DNA of 34,140 bases from VRUE01 sp036271315. Its GTDB lineage: Bacteria > Actinomycetota > Thermoleophilia > Solirubrobacterales > 70-9. The notes below the pieces were generated by a model. That model saw nothing but the letters and a program-made list of their open reading frames with translations. It was not told the DNA's origin and searched no databases. A program made the position numbers and the translations under genes. Within the stretch, counting starts at the first letter, position 1. Every line of letters starts with the position of its first letter. Below, piece after piece: positions 1 through 7,047 of the stretch. The stretch covers positions 1 to 34,140 of the forward strand of contig DATBAV010000035.1 of assembly GCA_036271315.1 (NCBI GenBank), written 5' to 3'.

Positions 1-243
1 CCCGAGATCACGGTCAACACGACCTACTCCTACGGGCTCGACGACCAGGAGTTCGTCGTCTGCTTCGAGGGCGACGACCCGGGCGAATTCCTCGAACTGG
101 TGAACGAGCTGCGCCCGACCGAGTCGAGCGAGTACACCGAGTCGGAGACGCCGATCTTCACCTGCGTCTCGATGTCGGTCGGCCGCGCCCTCGACGCCCT
201 CGACGGCGTCGCCAGCGCCGCCACCGCGCCCGCCTCGGCCTGA
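1..243 (+). CDS. Chlorite dismutase family heme protein (3' end only)
   Basis: This is the last 80 codons of a gene that begins before the window and ends at TGA 241-243. The visible protein includes SYGLDDQEFVVCFEGDD followed by FLELVNELRPTESSEYT and then TPIFTC. This resembles the C-terminal half of the ferredoxin-like fold of chlorite dismutase (Cld) family proteins. The LDDQEF form looks more like the Cld lineage than the actinobacterial HemQ (coproheme decarboxylase) lineage, which as I recall usually carries GDYEW there. The function could be chlorite or peroxide chemistry at heme, or heme synthesis. The proximal heme histidine and distal arginine lie outside the window, so I leave the symbol empty. 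The next gene on the same strand, a ferredoxin reductase, begins 72 bp downstream. Confidence 0.7.
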   Translation, partial: PEITVNTTYSYGLDDQEFVVCFEGDDPGEFLELVNELRPTESSEYTESETPIFTCVSMSVGRALDALDGVASAATAPASA

Positions 244-315
244 GCCCGGGGCGCCCCGCCATTTGGGGTCCCCTATCCTTTTCTGCCCCGTCCACGACCC
301 GAATCACTGAGGAAC

Positions 316-1722
316 ATGCCCAAGATCGGTACCCCTGAGAACCCGCTTCGAGTCGCCATCGTCGGCGCCGGCCCGTCCGGCTTCTACGCCGCCGAGCACA
401 TCCTCAAAGACGGCGACGTCCACGCCCAGGTCGACCTCTTCGACCGCCTCCCCACCCCGTTCGGGCTGGTGCGCGGCGGCGTCGCGCCGGACCATCCGAA
501 GATCAAGTCGGTGACTCGCGTGTACGAAAAAACCGCGGCGCGCGACGGCTTCCGCTTCTTCGGCAACGTGAAGATCGGCCACGACATCGAGGTCGAGGAG
601 CTGGAAGGGCTCTACCACGCGATCGTCTTCACGGTCGGCTGCGAGACCGACCGTTCGCTCGGCGTCCCCGGTGAGGATCTGCCCGGCAGCCGTGCCGCCA
701 CCGCCTTCGTCGGCTGGTACAACGCCCACCCCGATTACGCCGACCACGACTTCGACCTCTCGGCCGAGCGCGCCGTGGTGATCGGCAACGGCAACGTGGC
801 GATGGACGTCGCGCGGATGCTGGCGCTGACCGACCATGAGCTGCGCCAGACCGACACCGCCGACCACGCGATCGAGGTGCTCGACAAGAAGAACATCAAG
901 GAGATCGTCGTGCTCGGCCGGCGCGGCCCGGTGCAGGCCGCCTTCACCAACCCGGAGATCAAGGAGCTCGGGGTGATGGAGGACGCCGACGTGATCGTCG
1001 ATCCCGCCGACATGGAGCTGGACCCGGCGAGCAAGGCGTTCCTCGAGTCCGACGAGGCCGACAAGACGACGCGCGTGAACGTCGAGACGCTGCGGGAGTT
1101 CTCCGAACGGACCCCGGAGGGCAAGAAGCAGCGGATCGTCCTGCGCTTCCTCGCCTCGCCGGTCGAGATCAAGGGCGACGGCAAGGTCGAGAAGATCGTG
1201 ATCGGCCGCAACGAACTGGTCGAGGAAGGCGGCACGCTGAGGGCCAAGGACTCGGGCGAGCGCGAAGAGCTCGAGTGCGGCTTGGTGCTGCGCTCCGTCG
1301 GCTACACCGGCGTGCCGATCGAAGGCGTTCCATTCGACGAGAAGCGCGGCCTGATCCTCAACGAGGGCGGCCGCGTGCTCGACTCCCACGACTCCGGCCA
1401 CAAGGTCGGCCACTACACCGCGGGCTGGATCAAGCGCGGCCCCTCAGGGGTGATCGGCACCAACAAGAAGGACGCGCTGGAGACGGTGCAGCACCTCTTC
1501 GCCGATGTCGAGTCGCAGACGCTGCTCGCGCCGGAGAACCCCGATCCCGCCGCCGTCGAGTCGCTACTTGCCGAGCGCGGCGTGCGTTACGTGAGCTTCG
1601 AGGACTGGCAGGCGATCGACCAGGCCGAGGTCGGCCGCGGCGAGCCGCACGGTCGCCCACGGGTCAAGTTCGTGCGGGTCGAGGAGATGCTCCAGACCCT
1701 CGGCGAGCGCATCTCGGGCTAG
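316..1722 (+). CDS. fprA: Ferredoxin/adrenodoxin-type NADP+ reductase, FprA family
   Basis: This is a 468-residue cytoplasmic flavoprotein that moves electrons between NADPH and ferredoxins through FAD. An N-terminal FAD-binding Rossmann motif is seen at residues 14-22 (IVGAGPSGF). It is followed by the family segment PTPFGLVRGGVAPDHPKIK near residues 46-64. A second nucleotide-binding motif, VVIGNGNVAMDVARML, lies near residue 155. The C-terminal AGWIKRGPSGVIGTNKKDA segment near residue 373 is typical of mitochondrial-type adrenodoxin reductases and mycobacterial FprA. The length matches that family. The start is supported by GAGGA a few bases before the ATG. It follows a heme-protein gene, so a shared redox role is possible, but the 72-bp gap leaves co-transcription open. 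Confidence 0.93.
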   Translation: MPKIGTPENPLRVAIVGAGPSGFYAAEHILKDGDVHAQVDLFDRLPTPFGLVRGGVAPDHPKIKSVTRVYEKTAARDGFRFFGNVKIGHDIEVEELEGLYHAIVFTVGCETDRSLGVPGEDLPGSRAATAFVGWYNAHPDYADHDFDLSAERAVVIGNGNVAMDVARMLALTDHELRQTDTADHAIEVLDKKNIKEIVVLGRRGPVQAAFTNPEIKELGVMEDADVIVDPADMELDPASKAFLESDEADKTTRVNVETLREFSERTPEGKKQRIVLRFLASPVEIKGDGKVEKIVIGRNELVEEGGTLRAKDSGEREELECGLVLRSVGYTGVPIEGVPFDEKRGLILNEGGRVLDSHDSGHKVGHYTAGWIKRGPSGVIGTNKKDALETVQHLFADVESQTLLAPENPDPAAVESLLAERGVRYVSFEDWQAIDQAEVGRGEPHGRPRVKFVRVEEMLQTLGERISG

Positions 1723-1730
1723 CGCCCCTC

Positions 1731-1746
1731 GCAGACAAGTGTCTGC
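1731..1746. promoter_or_regulatory. 16-bp palindrome, candidate operator
   Basis: GCAGACA and TGTCTGC form a perfect inverted repeat with a 2-bp centre. It lies just after the fprA stop and upstream of the winged-helix regulator gene. The short centre suits a dimeric DNA-binding protein better than an RNA hairpin. Autoregulation by the downstream protein is an inference from position alone. Confidence 0.4.
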
Positions 1747-1773
1747 GTAAGCTACTGCTGCGGTCGCGGGCGG

Positions 1774-2844
1774 ATGGCCGCCGTATCCAATAGGGTGCAT
1801 TCCGCTGACGGCAGTTTGTTTAAACCAGTTTTTCATGCCAATGCCGCGATGATGCATGCCGACAGCACAACGCTCCCTGCGCCGGTTCGCGCCGGTGGCA
1901 CGGTGCTTTCGCTTATAGCCGCGCCGCTCAGCGTCCCCATCCTCCGGGCTCATCTCGAGGGCCCCCTGCGCCTCCCCGATCTGCGCGAACGCATCGGCGG
2001 CGCCGCTCAGACGACGTTGCGAGGCCAGGTCGGCAACCTGCGCGGCATCGGTGCCCTCGAACGCCGTGTCCGCAGCGGCATGCCTTACACGGTCGAGAAC
2101 GAGCTGACTCCCGTTGGCTTTGGAGTGCTCTCGGTTGCCGAGGTCGTCGAAGCGTGGCTGGACCGCGCGCCCCAGGGGTCGATTCCGCTTGGCAGCGAGC
2201 CGGCCAAGGGCGCGATCCGCGCCCTGGTTGGCGGTTGGGGTTCGACGATGCTGCGCGCCCTTGCCGCTCGTCCGCTCTCGCTTACCGAGTTGAGCAGCGT
2301 GATCAACGATCACTCGTACCCGGCGCTAGAGCGCCGCCTCAGTGCGATGCGCGCCGCCAGGCAGCTCGAGCTAAGGCCAAATGGGGACAGGGGGGCCAAG
2401 CCCTACGCCGTTACCGAGTGGACCCGTCAGGCCGTCGCCCCGATCGCCGCCGCCGGACACTGCGAGTGCAAGTACCTTGCCGAGTCCACGGATCCGCTTA
2501 CACGGATCGACATCGAGGCAATCTTCCTTCTCTCGGTTCCCCTGGTCGACCTCGACGTGACGCACTCGGGTACCTGCCTGCTTGCCGTCGACACCGGTTC
2601 CGGTGGGTCGGGACAACCCACCGATCGTTTGGCGGGAGTCCACGTTGAGATTGAGGGGGGAACAATCGTGACCTGCAGCTCTCGCCTCGAGTACGACCCC
2701 CAAACCTGGGCCCTGGGGTCGACCACCGCCTGGGTCGAGGCGATCCTCGAAGGCAAGACCGACCGTCTGCGGATCGGAGGCGACCGCGGCAAGCTCGCCG
2801 AGGAGTTGATCGAGCGGCTGCATACCTCCCTTTTCGGCGCTTGA
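1774..2844 (+). CDS. Tandem HxlR-type winged-helix regulator with SCP2-like C-terminal domain
   Basis: This protein of up to 356 residues appears to carry two successive HxlR-like winged helices. The first spans about residues 42-130 (VLSLIAAPLSVPILRAHLEG, then a dimer-helix-like tail). The second spans about 143-235, with MLRALAARPLSLTELSS, ALERRLSAMRAARQLE and a YAVTEWTRQAVAPI wing and tail. The last ~115 residues, ending in a short strand and a helix (LRIGGDRGKLAEELIERL), resemble a sterol-carrier-protein-2 type pocket, which would be a ligand sensor. The start is uncertain. ATG 1774 is used here, but the in-frame ATG pair at 1849/1852 is just ahead of the first recognisable domain and follows an AT-rich, promoter-like patch containing GTTTAAAC (1818-1825). 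The target genes are unknown. Confidence 0.65.
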   Translation: MAAVSNRVHSADGSLFKPVFHANAAMMHADSTTLPAPVRAGGTVLSLIAAPLSVPILRAHLEGPLRLPDLRERIGGAAQTTLRGQVGNLRGIGALERRVRSGMPYTVENELTPVGFGVLSVAEVVEAWLDRAPQGSIPLGSEPAKGAIRALVGGWGSTMLRALAARPLSLTELSSVINDHSYPALERRLSAMRAARQLELRPNGDRGAKPYAVTEWTRQAVAPIAAAGHCECKYLAESTDPLTRIDIEAIFLLSVPLVDLDVTHSGTCLLAVDTGSGGSGQPTDRLAGVHVEIEGGTIVTCSSRLEYDPQTWALGSTTAWVEAILEGKTDRLRIGGDRGKLAEELIERLHTSLFGA

Positions 2845-3190
2845 AATACGAACTGTCACTAGCCGGCGGCACATGTCGATCTCACGGTGCCTTGCGCCTA
2901 ACCGCGCGCGCGCTTCTCTGGCTTCCCGAAATTTGCAGGGCAATAACGCGCCTTTTTGACCGGTTTGGTTACGGTTTACTGTGAATAATCTGTAGCTCTT
3001 GACCGTGAAATCTTGGCCTGTTATTCAATGCACGCCCGAAGCCACGAAGGGGAGCCACTCAATCGACTGGCGCCGAACGAACGGACTCGCGGTGCGACCT
3101 TACTCCGGTCCAGTGGAGAGCCGGGGCATACGGCGAAAGCCAATGATCGACCCCCCATCGTCGTCAGCAGGGGGGCGAGCAGCGGGTGCT

Positions 3191-3216
3191 GGGGCGGAGC
3201 CTGTTGGCTTCGCCCC
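3191..3216 (+). terminator. Candidate hairpin, 11-bp stem with TGTT loop
   Basis: GGGGCGGAGCC (3191-3201) pairs with GGCTTCGCCCC (3206-3216). As plus-strand RNA it has one G-U wobble; as minus-strand RNA the same position is an A-C mismatch. The plus strand is therefore the more stable reading. No T-run follows. Confidence 0.4.
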
Positions 3217-3240
3217 TCCCGCGCGCCGTCAGTGGATGTC

Positions 3241-3278
3241 GCGCCGGGGTCCCCAAGTGAGAGGAGGGACCCCGGCGC
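3241..3278. terminator. Perfect 13-bp inverted repeat downstream of metH
   Basis: GCGCCGGGGTCCC (3241-3253) and GGGACCCCGGCGC (3266-3278) are exact reverse complements with a 12-nt loop. The repeat lies about 100 bp past the metH stop codon. It has no U-tract on either strand, as is common for hairpin terminators in GC-rich actinobacteria. It could serve either direction. Confidence 0.5.
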
Positions 3279-3376
3279 TAACCGTAACTCAATGCCAGCG
3301 GACAAAAAGCCCGCGTGGCATTTAGAGCATAGAACGCAAATAGCGAAACTTCCAGCAAATACGGCTAAAACTCGTC

Positions 3377-6300
3377 CTACTTTGCGGGCTCGCTGGGTGT
3401 TAGTTCGCCGCCGCGTTCGGTGCCGGCAATTAGTTCGTCGGGCGACTCGTCCTCCGGAATGAATCCGGATTTCATGCCGAAATAAACCGCCTGTGGATGG
3501 TGGGCGACGATTGCCACCGTTGACTGCTCAGGTGTTACTGCGTAACCGTCGGAAAGACTCATGTCGATCTTTTCGAGATCGAGCAGGCGCCAGACCTTCA
3601 GGTGCTCCGATTGATCGGGGCAGGCCGGGTAGCCCCATGAGTAGCGCCGACCCTGGTCGAGTGCGATCCCTAGCTCGCCACGCACCTGCGAATGCAGCCA
3701 CTCGGCGAGTCCCTCCGCGGACTGCACGCCGAGGCCGTGGACGAAGAGCTGCTCGGCGAACTCTCCTTCGCGCTCCAAGCGCTCGATCACGTTCGTCACC
3801 TCAGCCCCCACCGTCACGCCCTGCAGGGCGACGATGTCCCGTTCGCCCGAGTCGAGCGGGCGAAAGAAGTCGGCGAGGCAGATGCGATCGTGGCGGGGCT
3901 GGCGCGGGAAGGTGAGGCGCTCGAGCTCACGCTCCGGATCCTCGGGATCGAAGACGACCAGCTCGTTGCCCTCGGCGTTGCAGGGGAAGTAGCCGAGCCG
4001 AGCTCGTGGGCGAAGGTAGTCCTGCTCGCGCCACATCCGCTCGAGCCGGGGGGCGAATCCCTCCTCCTCGCCATTGCCCTCGACTAGTTCGCGCCAGGCC
4101 TCGCCCTTGACGCCGCGGCCGCCCCAGTGCAGCTTGAAGAGCACGTGGCGGTCGAGGTAAGGAAAGACGTCGTCGAGGTTCACCTCGACCTCACGGGCGC
4201 CGAGGAAGGGCGGCTCGGGGATGGCGACGTCGGTGCGCGCGGTCGAGCGCACGCTGGCGTCAGTGGTTGGCGGTCCCGTGTCGGTTGAGACCGGTTTCTC
4301 GCGCAGCTCCTGCGCCTCGGCCCTGATCCGCTCGACCAGCGCGTCGCGGGCCTGCTGGTCGACCAGAGCGTCCATCGTGTCGAGACCCTGAAAGGCGTCC
4401 TTGCAGTAGAAGACGCCGGGCTCGTAGACCTCGTCGGACTCTTTTCCCCTCGGGTAGAGGGTGCGCCGGCCGAAGTCGCGGTTGATCGCGGCGCCGCCGA
4501 TCAGCACCGGGAAGCCGAGGCCGCGCTGGTGCAGTTCCTGCACGCAGATCGGCATCTGCTTGGAGGTCGAGACGAGCAGGGCGGAGAGCCCGATCGCGTC
4601 GGCTTCGTTCTCGACCGCGGCCTCGATGATCGCGTCAACCGGGACCTGCTTGCCAAGGTCGATCACCGTGTAGCCGTTGTTGGTGAGGATCGTGTTGACC
4701 AGCGACTTGCCGATGTCGTGCACGTCGCCGAACACGGTCGCGATCACCACTTTGCCCTTGGTGTGGCCGTCGATCCGGTCGAGGTAATTCTCCAGCTGGG
4801 CGACGGCGCGCTTCATCACTTCGGCCGACTGCAGGACGAAGGGCAGGATCAGTTCGCCAGCGCCGAACTTGTCGCCGACCTCCTTTATCGCCGGCAGTAG
4901 CACCTCGTTGAGGGTGGGGACGGCGCCGATCTTCTCCACCGACCGATCGATCCAGTCCTCGACCCCGTCCTTCTTGCGCCGCAGGATGTGCCAGTGCAGG
5001 GCCTCCTCGGGCTCCATGCCGGCGGTCGGGTCGGCGGCCTCCTCGGCCTCCTCCTCGCCCTTCGACTCAAAGTGGGAGATGAAGAGCTCGAGCGCGTCCT
5101 CGCGCCGGTTGAAGACGAGGTCGTCGGTCAGCGCCCGCTCCTCCTCGGAGATCTCGGAGTAGGGGGTGATGTGGTTGGGGTTGACCATCGCCAGGTCGAG
5201 CCCGGCCTCGACGCAATGGTGCAGGAAGACCGAGTTGAGCACGGCGCGCGGCCGCGGCGAGACGCCGAAGGAGACGTTGGAGACGCCAAGCGAGGTCTTC
5301 ACGCCCGGAATCTCGGTCTTGATTCGGCGGATCCCCTCGATCGTCTCCACCGCCGAGGGCTTCCACTCGTCGTCGCCGGTGGTCAGGGTGAAAGTGAGCG
5401 CGTCGAAGATCAGCGCCTCGGGATCGAGGCCGTGCTCCTCGCAGGCGATCTCGCGAATTCTCTGAGCGATCTCGACCTTGCGCCCCGCCGTCTTCGCCAT
5501 CCCGACCTCGTCGATCGTCAGCGCGATCAGGGCGGCGCCGTGCGCCTTGGCCAGCGGGATGACGACGTCGGCCTTGTCGCGGCCGGCCTCGAGGTTGATC
5601 GAGTTGACGATCGCCCGTCCGGGGATCTGCTCCAGCGCCGCCTTCAGCACCTCCGGCTCGGTCGAGTCGACCTGGATCGGCGAGGGCTGGGTCAGCGAGA
5701 TCCGCTTGACCACCGCCGCCATCTGCTCGTCCTCGTCCTGGCGCTCGGTCAGGGCGACGCAGACGTCGAGCACGTGGGCGCCGCCTTCGACCTGGTCTTC
5801 GGCAACCTGGACCAGGCCGTCGTAGTCATCGGTGAGCAGCAGCTCCTTTGCCTTGCGCGAGCCCTGCGAGTTGACCCGCTCGCCGACCAGCGTCGGGCGC
5901 GGTTCCTGGACCAGGGGGGTGGAGGTCATCATCGAGGAGACCTCGATCGGGCCCGGTGCCGGCCGCGGTCCCGGCACCTTGCCGTCGACCCGTTCGCGGA
6001 TCGCGGCGATGTGCTCTGGCGTGGTCCCGCAGCAGCCGCCGACGATGCCGACGCCGTAGCGCTCGACGAACTCACCCAGCGTCGCCGCCAGTGGGACTGG
6101 CTCTTCAGGGAAGATCGTCTCGCCGTCGGGCCCCTGCAGGGGCAGGCCGGCGTTGGGGATGCAGTGGACCGGCAGCGGGCTGTGCTCGCCGAGGAAGCGG
6201 ATCGCGTCGCGCATGTCCTCGGGCCCGGTAGAGCAGTTGAGCCCGACCACGTCGACGTCGAGCGCGGTCAGCGTCGTCAGCACCGCCTGGATGTCGGTGC

Positions 6301-6913
6301 CGAGCAGCATCTTGCCGCCGTTGGGGAGCAGCGAGACGCTGATCTGGATCGGCAGCGTGCGGCCGGCCTCCTTGAACGCCTCGCGCGCCCCAAAGATCGC
6401 CGCCTTCACCTCGAGAATGTCCTGCGCGGTCTCGATGATGATCAGGTCAGCGCCGCCCGCGACCAGGCCACCCGCCTGCTCAGCGAAGACCTCGACCAGC
6501 TTGCCGAAGGAGATGTTCCCCAGCGTTGGATCGGTGGACGCGGGCAAGAAGCCAGTGGGACCAATCGAGCCGGCGACAAACCTGTCGGGCCCCGCCGCTT
6601 TACGGGCGATCTCAGCCGCCTGCGTATTGATCTCCAGCGTGTGCTCGCCGAGCCCCCACTCTTCGAGCTTCAACCGCGACCCCTGGAAGCTGTCGGTCTC
6701 GACGACCTCGGCTCCCGCTTCCAGCATCGAGGTATGCACCCCCTCAATCACGTCAGGGCGATTCAGCACCAGCGCCTCGTGGCACTTGCCCTGGAGCCCG
6801 CCGTAGTCCTCTTGCGTCAGCTCAAACTGCTCGAGGGTTGCGCCCATCCCGCCGTCGAATACGACGACGCGCTCGTTGACCGCGGCAATGAAGTCTCGCT
6901 CGGACATGAACAT
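3377..6913 (-). CDS. metH: Cobalamin-dependent methionine synthase
   Basis: This is a full-length 1178-residue enzyme that transfers the methyl group of methyltetrahydrofolate to homocysteine through cobalamin. The homocysteine domain (about 1-310) has zinc-ligand cysteines in LNCSTG (C227) and GGCCGT (C294, C295). The pterin-binding domain covers about 335-600. The B12 cap helices lie about 635-715. The cobalamin domain has DVHDIG at 730-735, with H732 as cobalt ligand, and a GGAAI loop. The reactivation (AdoMet) domain runs from about 905 to 1150 and contains GYPACPD. It is transcribed on the minus strand after the aldehyde dehydrogenase gene. No Shine-Dalgarno sequence precedes ATG 6913 or the in-frame ATG 6907; the upstream strand instead reads CCTCCT. 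A 27-bp inverted repeat begins about 16 bases upstream. I recognise no cobalamin riboswitch there. Confidence 0.97.
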   Translation of the reverse strand: MFMSERDFIAAVNERVVVFDGGMGATLEQFELTQEDYGGLQGKCHEALVLNRPDVIEGVHTSMLEAGAEVVETDSFQGSRLKLEEWGLGEHTLEINTQAAEIARKAAGPDRFVAGSIGPTGFLPASTDPTLGNISFGKLVEVFAEQAGGLVAGGADLIIIETAQDILEVKAAIFGAREAFKEAGRTLPIQISVSLLPNGGKMLLGTDIQAVLTTLTALDVDVVGLNCSTGPEDMRDAIRFLGEHSPLPVHCIPNAGLPLQGPDGETIFPEEPVPLAATLGEFVERYGVGIVGGCCGTTPEHIAAIRERVDGKVPGPRPAPGPIEVSSMMTSTPLVQEPRPTLVGERVNSQGSRKAKELLLTDDYDGLVQVAEDQVEGGAHVLDVCVALTERQDEDEQMAAVVKRISLTQPSPIQVDSTEPEVLKAALEQIPGRAIVNSINLEAGRDKADVVIPLAKAHGAALIALTIDEVGMAKTAGRKVEIAQRIREIACEEHGLDPEALIFDALTFTLTTGDDEWKPSAVETIEGIRRIKTEIPGVKTSLGVSNVSFGVSPRPRAVLNSVFLHHCVEAGLDLAMVNPNHITPYSEISEEERALTDDLVFNRREDALELFISHFESKGEEEAEEAADPTAGMEPEEALHWHILRRKKDGVEDWIDRSVEKIGAVPTLNEVLLPAIKEVGDKFGAGELILPFVLQSAEVMKRAVAQLENYLDRIDGHTKGKVVIATVFGDVHDIGKSLVNTILTNNGYTVIDLGKQVPVDAIIEAAVENEADAIGLSALLVSTSKQMPICVQELHQRGLGFPVLIGGAAINRDFGRRTLYPRGKESDEVYEPGVFYCKDAFQGLDTMDALVDQQARDALVERIRAEAQELREKPVSTDTGPPTTDASVRSTARTDVAIPEPPFLGAREVEVNLDDVFPYLDRHVLFKLHWGGRGVKGEAWRELVEGNGEEEGFAPRLERMWREQDYLRPRARLGYFPCNAEGNELVVFDPEDPERELERLTFPRQPRHDRICLADFFRPLDSGERDIVALQGVTVGAEVTNVIERLEREGEFAEQLFVHGLGVQSAEGLAEWLHSQVRGELGIALDQGRRYSWGYPACPDQSEHLKVWRLLDLEKIDMSLSDGYAVTPEQSTVAIVAHHPQAVYFGMKSGFIPEDESPDELIAGTERGGELTPSEPAK

Positions 6914-6929
6914 AGGAGGGTAAGGGGTT

Positions 6930-7030
6930 GGAGATTCGGCCCCCTCCTCCAGAGGCCGTTGCGCAGCAGATCGTTTACGGAGGTGCGCGGCGTTGGCCCT
7001 TGAGCCTCTGGAGGAGGGGGCCGAATCTCC
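6930..7030. repeat. Perfect 27-bp inverted repeat between aldehyde dehydrogenase and metH
   Basis: The arms 6930-6956 and 7004-7030 are exact reverse complements, separated by 47 bases. The element fills most of the 134-bp gap between the 3' end of the aldehyde dehydrogenase gene and the metH start. As minus-strand RNA it would form a very stable stem ending about 16 nt before the metH ATG. It could terminate the upstream gene, control metH translation, or form a DNA cruciform. Confidence 0.85.
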
Positions 7031-7047
7031 TCAGCTTGCTTGGACTT

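Larger units (their letters stand above)
2845..3376. other. Gene-free 532-bp intergenic region with AT-rich island and hairpins
   Basis: This gap separates the convergent ends of the regulator gene and metH. Open frames through it have no recognisable motifs. At 2945-3025 the DNA turns AT-rich and contains TTGACC twice, which looks promoter-like on the plus strand although I could not pair either copy with a good -10 box. Three inverted repeats follow: C6/G6 at 3151-3175, an 11-bp stem at 3191-3216, and a 13-bp stem at 3241-3278. A small plus-strand non-coding RNA is possible, and so are stacked terminators for the convergent genes. Confidence 0.45.

Noticed and set aside
1..243. Naming the first partial gene hemQ
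   Set aside because: The visible LDDQEF segment differs from the GDYEW form I expect in actinobacterial HemQ, and the catalytic residues are outside the window. Only the family is called.
3141..3175. 6C-type actinobacterial RNA motif (run of six C that could be looped)
   Set aside because: Only one C6 loop can be drawn, and the C-run pairs better with a nearby G6. The motif needs two such loops.
4988..7003. Long plus-strand open frame (about 670 codons) antisense to metH
   Set aside because: Its translation is low-complexity, rich in Arg, Asp, Leu and Val with no motif. Long antisense frames are expected opposite GC-rich genes. The metH reading is complete and motif-rich.
6914..7047. Cobalamin or SAM riboswitch upstream of metH
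   Set aside because: The gap is only 134 bp, is dominated by the simple 27-bp inverted repeat, and shows no B12-box or SAM aptamer core that I can recognise.
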